A DNA stretch of 64,000 nt from Palsa-892 sp035556215 (GTDB lineage Bacteria > Pseudomonadota > Alphaproteobacteria > Rhizobiales > Xanthobacteraceae): the NCBI GenBank assembly GCA_035556215.1, contig DATMFI010000020.1, positions 62,001-126,000 on the forward strand. The letters are read 5' to 3'. Made by a program: the position numbers and the translations under genes. Positions within the stretch are counted from its first letter, which is position 1. Each line of letters begins with the position of its first letter. The notes below the pieces were generated by a model, which saw nothing but the letters and a program-made list of their open reading frames with translations, made no database searches and was not told where the DNA came from. Shown here in pieces: positions 26,959 to 35,956 of this stretch.

Positions 26959-27678
26959 TTATTTCAGCAGCAAAGGCAATAACAACGGTACCAGAATGGC
27001 GGTCAGAAGGCCATTCAGCCCCAGCGCAATCCCCGCAAAGGTCCCCGCGAGCGAGTTCACCTGGAACGCCCGCGCCGTACCGATTCCATGCGAAACCAAC
27101 CCTGCAGCGAAGCCCCGCGCTGCATAATTTTTGAGCCGTAAGAAGTTCATCAATGGGGTCACGATAATCGCGCCCGCGATTCCGGTCATGATCGTGAAGA
27201 CCGCAACCAGCGCCGGATTGGTGCCAATCGTCTCGCCAACACCCATGGCGATCGCTGCCGTTGCCGATTTCGGCGCCAGCGCCAAGGTCGCCGCTTCGCT
27301 GATATTGAGGTAACGGGCAATCAACACCGCTGATGCGATCGCGGCGACTGAGCCCACGAAAAGTGCGGAGAACATCGGCACCAGCGCACGCTTCACATCC
27401 GGCAGGTGCCGATAGAGCGGCACGGCAAGTGCCACTGTCGCCGGCCCAAGCAGGAAGTGCACGAACTGCGCGCCGGCGAAGTAAGCTGGAAAGGTCGTCT
27501 TCGAGAGCAAGAGCAGCGAAGACACCATCAGGATTGCGAGCAGCACCGGATTGGCGAGCGGATTGCGATTCAGCATCGCCGAGATCGCATCGGCGGCAAC
27601 ATAAGCGACCACCGTCGCGGTGAGCCATAGAAGCGGCGTGCCCGAAAGATAAACCCACAGATCCACGAAGCGCGTCAT
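26959..27678 (-). CDS. lrgB: LrgB-family membrane protein
   Basis: A 239-residue inner-membrane protein with several hydrophobic helices. Family segments include LGPATVALAVPLYRHLP, LALAPKSATAAIAMGVGE and FAAGLVSHGIGTARAFQ. In the CidB/LrgB system such proteins influence murein hydrolase activity and, in some bacteria, export glycolate or pyruvate. The true start is the ATG at 27678, overlapping the lrgA stop by 4 bp; the frame is open far upstream but runs into lrgA in another frame. gatB follows after 13 bp. Confidence 0.9.
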   Translation of the reverse strand: MTRFVDLWVYLSGTPLLWLTATVVAYVAADAISAMLNRNPLANPVLLAILMVSSLLLLSKTTFPAYFAGAQFVHFLLGPATVALAVPLYRHLPDVKRALVPMFSALFVGSVAAIASAVLIARYLNISEAATLALAPKSATAAIAMGVGETIGTNPALVAVFTIMTGIAGAIIVTPLMNFLRLKNYAARGFAAGLVSHGIGTARAFQVNSLAGTFAGIALGLNGLLTAILVPLLLPLLLK

Positions 27679-28046
27679 TCCGCGGCCCCCTCGTGTTCGT
27701 TGTCCTGCCCCATCAGCTTTGCGACCCATGTGAATGTGAGCGCCGTCGCCGCCAATGCGATGATCACCGAACCGAAAATCACGATCATCACCCGCCCGCC
27801 TTCGGCGCCGAGTAGATCGAATTGCTGCACGACACCCACGCCCGCCGGAACGAACAAAAGCGAAAGATGCCGCAGCAGCCCGTCGGCGGTTTCTTCGGTT
27901 TCTTTCGGCAATGGAACTCGCAGCATCAATACGGCGAGCAAGAGCATCAGGCCGATCACGGGGCCCGGTAACGGCAGCGCAAGAAAGTGAGCAAGCGTTT
28001 CGCCTGCGAGCTGGCAAACGAGCAGTACGACGATCGCATGCAACAT
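27675..28046 (-). CDS. lrgA: CidA/LrgA-family membrane protein
   Basis: A 123-residue, four-helix membrane protein. It opens MLHAIVVLLVCQLAGETLAH, followed by PLPGPVIGLMLLLAVLM, the conserved LPGPVIGM-type loop, and LLFVPAGVGVV. It forms the partner of LrgB in the holin-like LrgAB pair. The two genes overlap by 4 bp, so they are translationally coupled. Confidence 0.9.
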   Translation of the reverse strand: MLHAIVVLLVCQLAGETLAHFLALPLPGPVIGLMLLLAVLMLRVPLPKETEETADGLLRHLSLLFVPAGVGVVQQFDLLGAEGGRVMIVIFGSVIIALAATALTFTWVAKLMGQDNEHEGAAE

Positions 28047-28152
28047 GGAATCACCCCACGGGTTCCATGCATCCTAACTTTCCAGACAAAAACCGGAACG
28101 CCCGCGCGATCGAAACGTTTTCTCGCCAGGAAGACAAGGAAAGGAGGAACTC

Positions 28153-28398
28153 ATGCCACGCGTGAATCCCTACCGTCCGGAATATGATTACAACAGCGAA
28201 GCACCCACCACATCTGGTGTAATGCTTTTCCTCGGCGTGCTGGCCGCTATCGTACTGGCGGCATTCATATGGGCTGCGTTCTGGCCGTCTGATACGCAAT
28301 CCAATGCGCCGGGCACCCCGAATATCTCGGAGCCTGCTGCACCGATTACGCCGGCAATGCCGCGCACGCCTTCACCGGCGCCCGCACCGGCTGAATAA
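28153..28398 (+). CDS. Small single-pass membrane protein of unknown function
   Basis: An 81-residue protein behind a very good ribosome site (GGAAAGGAGG, 6 bp before the ATG). It has a short polar N-terminus, one hydrophobic helix (GVMLFLGVLAAIVLAAFIWA, residues 23-42) and a Pro/Ala/Thr-rich tail. The topology is likely N-in with a flexible periplasmic tail. I do not recognise a named family; similar short proteins are common in Hyphomicrobiales. A terminator follows 24 bp after the stop. Confidence 0.65.
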   Translation: MPRVNPYRPEYDYNSEAPTTSGVMLFLGVLAAIVLAAFIWAAFWPSDTQSNAPGTPNISEPAAPITPAMPRTPSPAPAPAE

Positions 28399-28422
28399 TC
28401 CAATAAACGAAACACAATCGAG

Positions 28423-28453
28423 GCCGCGGCAGCGAAAAGCTGCTGCGGCTTTT
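28423..28453 (+). terminator. Terminator after the small membrane-protein gene
   Basis: GCCGCGGCAGC pairs with GCTGCTGCGGC (11 bp, one G-T) around loop GAAAA and is followed by TTTTGTTTG. Confidence 0.8.
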
Positions 28454-28458
28454 GTTTG

Positions 28459-29844
28459 CTAGAGGCTGCCGATAAACGCGCGAAACGTCGGGCTGTTACG
28501 TACAGCTTCATCACCCGACTGGATCAGAAGCTCCACCTGTTCGGCCGGCAGAGTAAAACGTGTCTTGATTGCATTGAGCGCCGCCGCCCTCTCACCGCTG
28601 AACTGACCGAAGTCCACCCGCCCCACAAAGAATTTCACGTCCCGGCAATTCCAGCCGGGCTTGACGCCGAGCCGCTTACGTTCGGCCGGCGGCAGCGAAC
28701 AACGCCAGCCGATCAACTGGCGCTGCCAATCGCCTGTCACTTGCTGGAACGCCGTGTAGCTCGCGCGCACGCTGGCATCGAGTGCGGTGTCGGAGGTCGC
28801 GGCGACAAGCTCGGCGCCGCTTGGCCCCGCAAGCTGCGAAACCCATTTGCTATCGGTCGGCGCACGGCCCGCATCCACCAGCAGGAATATCGCACGGCGG
28901 ATCTTCACCGCCTCGTGCGGCGTCATCGGCTCATACGGTCTGTCGGCAGCAAGCCGCGCGATGGTGAACCCCGAAAGGCCGTAGTTGTCGACCAGCCCGC
29001 CATCGAGCAGCTTGACGTATTTCATCGAGCCGTCGCGATAACGCATCAGCGCCTGCGCGAAAGAACGCAGCATCGGATTGGCGTTCGTATCGTTCACAGC
29101 GCGAAGCACCTTCGACGGCAAGGGCCGCGTGCATTTCTCGCCGTAGCTTTCGATCACGATCGGCGCGAAAGCGACCGGCACCGCGGAGGATGCAGCCACA
29201 GCATCAGCGATCGGAAATTGGTTAAGGTCGCTGCACAACGCATCGAAGGCCGTATGGCCGAACACGAATGGCGTGCGATTATAGATATCCGAAGAGTTGA
29301 TCCAGACACGCGGACGGCCTTCGCGCAAATCCCTGAAGGTCGCGCCTTTGAAAAGATGCTGGTTGAGCCAGCCCGAAAGCTGTGTGTCCTGATTGACACC
29401 GCCTGAAAGCCCGCGCCCGAGATTGGCAAGGTTGACCTGCGTATTGAGCGCTTCTTCCGGATTGCGCAGCAGGAAATTCTCGCGGAAGTCGTCGAGCATC
29501 GCCCGCTTCTTCAGCCCGAAATACGCCGCCGGGATCGAACCGCCCGAGACACCGGAAACGAAATCCACCCGGTCGATCAGAACGCCGCCACCGGCCCGTG
29601 CCGGCACGGGCGTTTCACTGAATGCGCGCAGCGCGCCATACGAGAACGCCGCTGCGCGTGTCCCGCCGCCCGAAAAGGAAAGCGTGACCAGCATGTCGTC
29701 ATCGAGAGCGAAGTTGGCCCTGTTCGGCTGGGATTGAACCAGCCCCTCGCCGGAAAGCGGCACGTTCTGGGGCATGTTGTGCACGCTGCCGCAGCCCGCC
29801 GCAGCGGACAATGCGCCAACTACAAATACGCTAAACCAACGCAT
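28459..29844 (-). CDS. Patatin-like phospholipase lipoprotein
   Basis: A 461-residue protein with a lipoprotein signal (VVGALSAAAGC). Patatin motifs are complete: oxyanion loop SFSGGGTRAAAFSYG, nucleophile elbow SGVSGGSIPAAYFG and catalytic Asp in LLDGGLVDNYG. It should be an active Ser-Asp dyad lipid acyl hydrolase anchored to a membrane, perhaps acting in lipid turnover. It is transcribed away from the small membrane-protein gene and followed upstream by the chorismate mutase-gatA-gatC run. Confidence 0.87.
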   Translation of the reverse strand: MRWFSVFVVGALSAAAGCGSVHNMPQNVPLSGEGLVQSQPNRANFALDDDMLVTLSFSGGGTRAAAFSYGALRAFSETPVPARAGGGVLIDRVDFVSGVSGGSIPAAYFGLKKRAMLDDFRENFLLRNPEEALNTQVNLANLGRGLSGGVNQDTQLSGWLNQHLFKGATFRDLREGRPRVWINSSDIYNRTPFVFGHTAFDALCSDLNQFPIADAVAASSAVPVAFAPIVIESYGEKCTRPLPSKVLRAVNDTNANPMLRSFAQALMRYRDGSMKYVKLLDGGLVDNYGLSGFTIARLAADRPYEPMTPHEAVKIRRAIFLLVDAGRAPTDSKWVSQLAGPSGAELVAATSDTALDASVRASYTAFQQVTGDWQRQLIGWRCSLPPAERKRLGVKPGWNCRDVKFFVGRVDFGQFSGERAAALNAIKTRFTLPAEQVELLIQSGDEAVRNSPTFRAFIGSL

Positions 29845-29913
29845 AGGCCGTTCCGCACTCCGGACTGCGAACCTCGTTATCCTATCGAGGTTACGAGACC
29901 GTCAAGCTGGCCT

Positions 29914-30201
29914 TTAACCCTTCAACTGCCGCTCTTCATAATCGATGATCCAGTCCATCATGCGGCGATAGACAAGTTCAGCAAGTTCAGGCGGTGCGCC
30001 AAGGCGCTCGGCTTCCTCGCGCACGCGCTGTGCCACCTCTTCCACTCTGTCGGGGATCAGCGCAGGAAGTCCGGTCTCTTTCTTGATGGTCACAACGCGA
30101 TCGACGATCTTGATCCGTTCGGCGATCAGCTTCACGAGCTCGCTGTCGACCCGGTCGATCTCCGCGCGCAGATGCGAAAGTTCCGGATCGCCCACCGCCA
30201 T
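29914..30201 (-). CDS. Chorismate mutase, AroQ class
   Basis: A 95-residue all-helical protein: LSHLRAEIDRVDSELVKLIA, then ERIKIVDRVVTIKKETG, with the active-site Arg in LRAEID and the Lys/Arg in VTIKKE, then VYRRMMDWIIDYEERQL. It converts chorismate to prephenate; single-domain AroQ enzymes can also resemble PchB (isochorismate-pyruvate lyase), which cannot be excluded. Its ATG is 1 bp past the gatA stop, so it is in the gatC-gatA operon. Confidence 0.87.
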   Translation of the reverse strand: MAVGDPELSHLRAEIDRVDSELVKLIAERIKIVDRVVTIKKETGLPALIPDRVEEVAQRVREEAERLGAPPELAELVYRRMMDWIIDYEERQLKG

Positions 30202-30202
30202 C

Positions 30203-31684
30203 TCAACCCCACCACGGATCCGGCAGCTCGATACGGCCCGCCGACTGCTCGATCACATGACCGAGCGAGAACAAAGTCTCTTCATCGAACGGACGGCCGA
30301 TCAATTGCAGGCCGAGCGGCAGCGCCGACCCGTCGAGTCCGGCGGGGACAGCAATGCCCGGCAATCCGGCCATGTTCACCGTGACCGTGAAGACGTCGTT
30401 CAAATACATCTCGACCGGATCGGCGCCGGACTTCTCGCCGATGCCGAAGGCCGAAGATGGCGTCGCGGGTGTCAGGATCGCGTGCACACCCTGCTTGAAC
30501 GTTTCCTCGAAGTCGCGCTTGATCAGTGTGCGCACTTTCTGAGCGCGCAGGTAATAAGCGTCATAGTAACCGGCCGAGAGAACATAAGTGCCGATCAGAA
30601 CACGCCGCTTCACTTCGGCGCCGAAACCGGCGGCGCGCGTGTTTTCGTAGAGCTCGATCACGTCCTTGCCGGGCACGCGCAAGCCGTAACGCACGCCGTC
30701 ATAGCGCGCGAGATTGGACGAGGCCTCCGCCGGCGCAACGATGTAATAAGCCGGCAACGCATACTTCGTATGCGGCAACGAAATCTCGACGATCTCAGCG
30801 CCCGCCTTTTTCAGCCATTCGGCGCCCTGCTCCCAGAGCTTTCCGATTTCAGCCGGTACGCCATCGATACGGTATTCCTTCGGAATGCCGATCTTCATGC
30901 CCTTCACGGACTTCCCAATCGCCTTCTCGTAATCGGGGACTTCCATATTGATACAGGTGGAGTCCTTCGGATCATGCCCTGCCATCGAGCGCAGCAGAAT
31001 CGCTGTGTCCTGCACCGTGCGTGCGAAAGGCCCCGCCTGATCGAGCGACGACGCGAACGCCACGATGCCCCAGCGCGAGCAGCGGCCATAGGTCGGCTTG
31101 ATACCAACGATGCCGGTGAAGGCCGCAGGCTGCCGGATCGAGCCGCCGGTGTCCGTACCGGTCGCTCCAAGACAGAGCTTGGCCGCGACGGCTGCCGCCG
31201 AACCGCCGGATGAGCCGCCCGGCACGAGCTTCGCATTCGAGCCTTTGCGTTGCCACGGCGAGACGACCGGGCCAAAGGCAGAGGTTTCGTTCGACGAGCC
31301 CATGGCGAACTCGTCGTTGTTGAGTTTACCGAGCATCACTGCGCCGTCGCGCCACAGCTGCGAGGTCACCGTCGACTCGTAAGGCGGCACGAAGTTGTCG
31401 AGGATTTTCGAGCACGCTGTCGTGCGCACGCCTTCGGTCGCGAACAGATCCTTGACGCCGAGCGCGATGCCTTCGAGCGGACGCGCATCGCCCGCCTTGA
31501 TGCGCTTGTCGGACTCCTCTGCCATCGCCCGCGCCTTTTCCGGCGTTTCGAGGATATAGGCGTTCAGGCTTTTGGCTTTTTCGATTGCGGCAAGATGTGC
31601 GTCGGCGATTTCGACGGCCGAAAATTTCTTGGCGCGCAACCCGTCGCGCGCTTCCGCCAGCGTAAGAGAGGTGAGGTTCGACAC
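30203..31684 (-). CDS. gatA: Asp-tRNA(Asn)/Glu-tRNA(Gln) amidotransferase subunit A
   Basis: GatA is the glutaminase subunit of GatCAB and has the amidase signature. IALGVKDLFATEG carries the catalytic Lys, VPGGSSGGSAAAVAA the serine loop and GTDTGGSIRQPAAF the cis-Ser and second Ser. I place the start at a GTG (31684), 4 bp after gatC and 8 bp behind GTGGAG, giving 493 residues (VSNLTSLTLAEARDGL). The longer in-frame extension overlaps gatC and lacks conservation-like features. Confidence 0.95.
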   Translation of the reverse strand: MSNLTSLTLAEARDGLRAKKFSAVEIADAHLAAIEKAKSLNAYILETPEKARAMAEESDKRIKAGDARPLEGIALGVKDLFATEGVRTTACSKILDNFVPPYESTVTSQLWRDGAVMLGKLNNDEFAMGSSNETSAFGPVVSPWQRKGSNAKLVPGGSSGGSAAAVAAKLCLGATGTDTGGSIRQPAAFTGIVGIKPTYGRCSRWGIVAFASSLDQAGPFARTVQDTAILLRSMAGHDPKDSTCINMEVPDYEKAIGKSVKGMKIGIPKEYRIDGVPAEIGKLWEQGAEWLKKAGAEIVEISLPHTKYALPAYYIVAPAEASSNLARYDGVRYGLRVPGKDVIELYENTRAAGFGAEVKRRVLIGTYVLSAGYYDAYYLRAQKVRTLIKRDFEETFKQGVHAILTPATPSSAFGIGEKSGADPVEMYLNDVFTVTVNMAGLPGIAVPAGLDGSALPLGLQLIGRPFDEETLFSLGHVIEQSAGRIELPDPWWG

Positions 31685-31688
31685 GCGC

Positions 31689-31976
31689 CTACTCCACGAC
31701 TTTCGGCACGAGGAAGAAACCTTCCTCACTCTGCGGCGCGTTCATCAGCACCTTCTTCGCATCGCCGCCGTCGGTGACGACATCCTTGCGCAACGGCAGC
31801 TTCATCGGGGTGACCGAAGTCATCGGCTCTACGCCATCGACATTCACTTCCTTGAGTTGCTCGACAAAACCCAGGATCGAATTGATCTCGCCCGCGAGAT
31901 GGTCGATTTCCCCGTCCTCGACCTTGATCCGCGCCAAATGCGCGATCCGCCGGACGGTTGCAGCGTCAATGCTCAT
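31689..31976 (-). CDS. gatC: Asp-tRNA(Asn)/Glu-tRNA(Gln) amidotransferase subunit C
   Basis: A 95-residue GatC: VRRIAHLARIKVEDGEIDHL, then NSILGFVEQLKEVNVDGVEP and MTSVTPMKLPLRKDVV. It wraps around GatA and stabilises its contact with GatB. It is the first gene of gatC-gatA-chorismate mutase. The 203 bp upstream, before the divergent Dps gene, probably hold both promoters, but no convincing hexamers stand out. Confidence 0.95.
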   Translation of the reverse strand: MSIDAATVRRIAHLARIKVEDGEIDHLAGEINSILGFVEQLKEVNVDGVEPMTSVTPMKLPLRKDVVTDGGDAKKVLMNAPQSEEGFFLVPKVVE

Positions 31977-32179
31977 AGAAGCTCCCTCGAATGAGCGGGC
32001 TATAGCCAGAGACCGTCGACTTTACAACCGTTTACCGTCTCAAACCGGCTTCGGGCGCGGCAAAAATACCCATAAAACGTCATGGCGTTGATGGCCGGTT
32101 GGGCTACCCTACCTATTCCTGATTGAGACAAGTCAGGCACGCCAGCGGCTCGGGCTATTTTTATGGAAGGAGTAAATCA

Positions 32180-32704
32180 ATGAATGACGCGAAAGGACGG
32201 CGCACCGCCGCGCTTCAAACTCCCACCAATCTTGACAGCAACGCGACCCTGGATATTTCCGGCGGATTGAACGCCCTGCTCGCCGACGTTTTCGCGCTCT
32301 ATCTCAAGACCAAGAATTTTCACTGGCACATGTCGGGGCCGCACTTTCGCGACTATCACCTGCTGCTCGACGAACAAAGCGATCAGATTTTTGCCATGAC
32401 CGACGATATTGCCGAGCGCGTTCGCAAGATCGGCGGCATCACGCTGCACTCCATCGGCCACATCGCCCGCCTGCAGCGCATCGAAGACAATGACGCCGAT
32501 TACGTCACGCCGCTCGATATGCTGGCCGAGCTGCGGGACGACAATAAGCAGCTTGCCGCCGCCATGCGCGAGGTTCACGACCTCTGCGACGAGCATGGCG
32601 ATGTCGCCACCGCAAGCCTGCTCGAAAACTGGATCGACGAAACCGAACGCCGCACCTGGTTCCTGTTTGAATCCGGCCGGTCGGGAGAATCCCCGAACAA
32701 TTGA
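32180..32704 (+). CDS. Dps/ferritin-like DNA starvation protein
   Basis: A 174-residue ferritin-like protein that stores iron and protects DNA. The Dps ferroxidase signature is present: KTKNFHWHMSGPHFRDYHLL with its His residues, then LDEQSDQIFAMTDDIAERVR with the Asp/Glu ligands across the dimer interface. The ATG at 32180 follows GGAAGGAG by 8 bp, so upstream in-frame codons are excluded. The N-terminal tail (DAKGRRTAALQT) is basic. It is convergent with the DUF2585 gene. Confidence 0.9.
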   Translation: MNDAKGRRTAALQTPTNLDSNATLDISGGLNALLADVFALYLKTKNFHWHMSGPHFRDYHLLLDEQSDQIFAMTDDIAERVRKIGGITLHSIGHIARLQRIEDNDADYVTPLDMLAELRDDNKQLAAAMREVHDLCDEHGDVATASLLENWIDETERRTWFLFESGRSGESPNN

Positions 32705-32709
32705 AGCAG

Positions 32710-33279
32710 TCACCCGCCGGCTTGCCAGTTGCGGACAATGTCGAGCGGATAGAGCAGCATCAGAATGTTAAGCGTGAGGTTGTCGCGAATGAAATACGCG
32801 AGCCCCGCTTCGATCGTTAGCGCGAGCGTGACGGTTGCCCATACCGGTAGCCGCCACGCGAGCAGAAACCCGGCGATCATCGCCAGCGTATCGCACACCG
32901 AATTGATGATGCTGTCGCCATAATAGTCGAGCGAGATCGTCGCCGCGCGATAGCGATTGATAACGAGATCGGTGTTCTCGAGAATTTCCCATCCGGCTTC
33001 AAGCATGACGGCCGCGATCAAGCGCGCGCCAAACGGCGCGCGCGGCAATACGAGCCATGCCAAAGCGTAAAAGATGAAGCCGTGAATGATGTGCGAGAAC
33101 GTGTACCAGTCCGAGATATGTTGCGAATTCTCGGAGCTATTCACGACTCCGTGCCATAGCTTGACGTAGCTGCAGGTGCAGATCGGCGTTCGCCCCATCA
33201 GATATAAAGTGATTGCCTGCCCAAAGAGCAGCAACAGCACGGCGATCAACGCCGTTCTCGTCCGGGCCGCGACGCTCAT
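32710..33279 (-). CDS. DUF2585 (UPF0314) membrane protein
   Basis: A 189-residue integral membrane protein of the alphaproteobacterial DUF2585/UPF0314 family. Recognisable segments are GRTPICTCSYVKLWHG, NSQHISDWYTFSHIIHGFIF and EAGWEILENTDLVINRYR, then SLDYYGDSIINSVCDT. About five hydrophobic helices are present. The function is unknown. The ATG at 33279 is used (an upstream TTG is possible). It is 13 bp downstream of the UPF0173 gene and may be cotranscribed. Confidence 0.9.
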   Translation of the reverse strand: MSVAARTRTALIAVLLLLFGQAITLYLMGRTPICTCSYVKLWHGVVNSSENSQHISDWYTFSHIIHGFIFYALAWLVLPRAPFGARLIAAVMLEAGWEILENTDLVINRYRAATISLDYYGDSIINSVCDTLAMIAGFLLAWRLPVWATVTLALTIEAGLAYFIRDNLTLNILMLLYPLDIVRNWQAGG

Positions 33280-33292
33280 GAGTTGGCGCAAC

Positions 33293-33991
33293 TCAGACCG
33301 TCACCGCCTTGCCTTTCTCCGGCACGATCACTTTCGTCGCGGCGCCCTTCATCTCGGCGACAAACTTGTCGGCATTCGGCTCGATGATCGGGAATGAACC
33401 GTAGTGACATGGGATCACGCTTTTCAGTTTGAAGAATTTCTTCACCGCCATCGCCGCGAGCTTCGGGCTCATCGTGAAACGATCGCCGACCGGCACGAAG
33501 GCGATGTCCGGAGCGTAGATCTCGTTGATCAGCGCCATATCCGAAAAAATGTCGGTATCGCCCATGTGATAGATCGTCGGCTCGCCGGGCGCCTTCACGA
33601 TCAGACCGCCGGGATTGCCGAGATAGACAGCCGTCCCGTTGTCATTGTGGCTCGATGAGTGATCGGCGCGCACCATCGAGACGGTGAAACCGCCCTCGTC
33701 GAGCGTACCGCCCATGTTCATCGGGTCGATGTTCTCGACGCCCAGGCTGTTCAGCCGCATGCAGATCTCGAAATTCGCCACGACCTTGGCGCCGGTCTTT
33801 TTCGCAATCGCGACCGAATCGCCGACATGATCGTCATGCCCGTGCGTCAGCAGAATGTGGGAGACGCCGCTGGCCGCCGCTTCGGGATCGCCGCCAAAAC
33901 CGGGGTTGCCGGTAAAGAACGGATCGATCAGGACCGCCTTGCCGCCGAAATCGAGACGAAATGCCGAATGGCCGTACCAGGTGACTTGCAT
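33293..33991 (-). CDS. UPF0173 metal-dependent hydrolase (metallo-beta-lactamase fold)
   Basis: A 232-residue member of the metallo-beta-lactamase superfamily. MQVTWYGHSAFRLDFGGK starts the fold; the metal motif HxHxDH appears as ILLTHGHDDHVGDSV; HMGDTDIFSDMALI and PCHYGSFPII give later ligands. The ATG at 33991 sits behind GGAGGT. The family occurs across bacteria without a fixed substrate. Upstream, 33992-34261 shows no gene. Confidence 0.9.
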   Translation of the reverse strand: MQVTWYGHSAFRLDFGGKAVLIDPFFTGNPGFGGDPEAAASGVSHILLTHGHDDHVGDSVAIAKKTGAKVVANFEICMRLNSLGVENIDPMNMGGTLDEGGFTVSMVRADHSSSHNDNGTAVYLGNPGGLIVKAPGEPTIYHMGDTDIFSDMALINEIYAPDIAFVPVGDRFTMSPKLAAMAVKKFFKLKSVIPCHYGSFPIIEPNADKFVAEMKGAATKVIVPEKGKAVTV

Positions 33992-34261
33992 GAAACGCGA
34001 CCTCCAAATACCGCCCACGAGTATAAATCGAACTTGTGCCGTCACAACGCACGCGGGTTGACGCGTAAAAGCATTACATTAGATTTTAAGCGTAAGTTCG
34101 GCGTTGTTCCTGCCGCCCGCCCCTTTGCGTCGCGTTGTTCGCTTGACGCGAAGGCTCGCCCGACCCGCCGAAATCGAGCGCAGCGGCTTCTGTAAAATTG
34201 ACGCGTTGAGCCGGAGCATTACTCGCCGGCGCGGAGCCAATACGGAGTCTTACGAAACCGA

Positions 34262-35950
34262 ATGTCCACCACGATGGTCCTGCTCCATATCGCGGGCTAT
34301 GTCGCGCTCCTTCTATGGGGAATCCGCATGGTGGAAACCGGCATCATGCAGGCCTACGGCTCCGAGCTTCGTCAGTTCCTGAGCATTGCCATTCGCAATC
34401 GCTGGAAGGCGTTTGCCGCCGGTCTTGGCATCACCGCACTTTTGCAAAGCAGCACCGCGACCGGCCTCATGACCGCGGGCTTTCTCGCGAGCGGCGTGAT
34501 GGAACTCGTCCCCGCGCTTGCCGTCATCCTTGGCGCCAATGTCGGCACGACACTGATCGTGCAGGTGCTGACCTTCGATACCTCCGCTATCGCACCGGTT
34601 TTCATTCTCGTCGGGCTGATCGCCTACAATCAGGGCGGCAAGACTCGGACCCGCGACCTTGGCCGCGTCGCCATCGGCGTCGGCATACTGTTGCTCGCGC
34701 TGCATCTGATTATCGGCGTGATGGGTCCGATCGAGAAGGCCGCGCCAGTTCGCGCACTGTTCGCGACCATTACGGGCGATCCGGTTATCAATGTCATTCT
34801 CGCGGCGCTCCTCACATGGGCTTCCTATTCGAGCGTCACCGTGGTGCTGCTCGTCATGTCGCTATCGGCGGCCAGTATCGTGACGCCGGCCGCGGCACTC
34901 GCGCTTGTGCTCGGTGCCAATCTCGGCAACGTCATCCCGCAATTCATCGGCACGAACCAGAGCGGCAGCGCGCGGCGGCTCGCGCTCGGCAACTTGATCG
35001 TGCGCGGCCTCGGCACCGTCGCCGCGATCCCCTTCCTGCCGAAGATCGCCGAATGGCTCGCCGCGCTCGAGGGCAACCCTGCGCGCGAGGCCGCCGACTT
35101 CCACACGCTGTTCAATGTTGTGCTCGCGGTCGTCTTTATCGGCCTGCTCAATCCGCTCGCCGCGCTTTGCAGCCGGTTCATTCCGGCGAAATCCATCACC
35201 GACTCGCCTGGCACGCCGCGCTACATCACATCGGCGGAGCTTGCGACGCCGAGCGTCGCGCTCGCTTCCGCTTCACGCGAAGTGCTGCGCATGGTCGATA
35301 TCGTCGAGCGCATGCTGAAGGCCTTTCTTGCCGCCATCAAGGACGACGATCGCAAGCAGATCGGCGAGATCGCCCAGATGGACGACGCTGTCGATGACTT
35401 GCACAACGCGCTCAAGCTCTACCTCACGGAGATCAGCCGCAACGGCAAGCTGCCCGACGCGGAGGCGCGCCGCTGCGAGGATATTCTCGCCTTCACGATC
35501 AACCTCGAGCACGTCGGCGACATCGTGGAGAAAAGCCTGAGTGAACTCGCCGAAAAGAAGATCAAAAATCATCTTACCTTTTCGTCCGAGGGCTTTCAGG
35601 AAATTTCCAATATGCTGAACCAGATCCTCGAGAACCTGCGGCTTGCCGTCAGCGTATTCATGACCTCCAACTTGCACGACGCACGCGCCCTCATGCAGGC
35701 CAAGACCGCGATGCGCGATCTCGAATGGATGGCGACACAGAACCATCTTCATCGCCTGCGCGAAAAACGCGCGGAGAGCCTCGAGACAAGCTCTCTCCAT
35801 ATCGATATCGTGCGCGATCTGAAGCGCATCACCGCGCATATCGCTTCGGTCGCCTATCCGGTGCTTTCCGAGAACAAGGAGCTTCTGCCAAGCCGGCTGC
35901 TCGACAAGGATGACGAGGCGTTCATTCCGCTTGCCGTCGGCAAAGAATAG
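34262..35950 (+). CDS. Na+/phosphate symporter family protein (NptA/YjbB-like)
   Basis: A 562-residue protein: eight to nine N-terminal membrane helices with the two QSS-type repeats of NaPi-II transporters (ITALLQSSTATGLMTAGFL and LTWASYSSVTVVLLVMS), then a cytoplasmic PhoU-like helical domain (about residues 340-545). It probably imports or exports phosphate with sodium; YjbB homologues export. ruvX starts 6 bp after its stop. Confidence 0.87.
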   Translation: MSTTMVLLHIAGYVALLLWGIRMVETGIMQAYGSELRQFLSIAIRNRWKAFAAGLGITALLQSSTATGLMTAGFLASGVMELVPALAVILGANVGTTLIVQVLTFDTSAIAPVFILVGLIAYNQGGKTRTRDLGRVAIGVGILLLALHLIIGVMGPIEKAAPVRALFATITGDPVINVILAALLTWASYSSVTVVLLVMSLSAASIVTPAAALALVLGANLGNVIPQFIGTNQSGSARRLALGNLIVRGLGTVAAIPFLPKIAEWLAALEGNPAREAADFHTLFNVVLAVVFIGLLNPLAALCSRFIPAKSITDSPGTPRYITSAELATPSVALASASREVLRMVDIVERMLKAFLAAIKDDDRKQIGEIAQMDDAVDDLHNALKLYLTEISRNGKLPDAEARRCEDILAFTINLEHVGDIVEKSLSELAEKKIKNHLTFSSEGFQEISNMLNQILENLRLAVSVFMTSNLHDARALMQAKTAMRDLEWMATQNHLHRLREKRAESLETSSLHIDIVRDLKRITAHIASVAYPVLSENKELLPSRLLDKDDEAFIPLAVGKE

Positions 35951-35956
35951 AAGTCC

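Noticed and set aside
34096..34109. GTTC-N6-GTTC upstream of the Na/Pi symporter
   Set aside because: Spacing is 6, not 7, so it does not match the LexA box.
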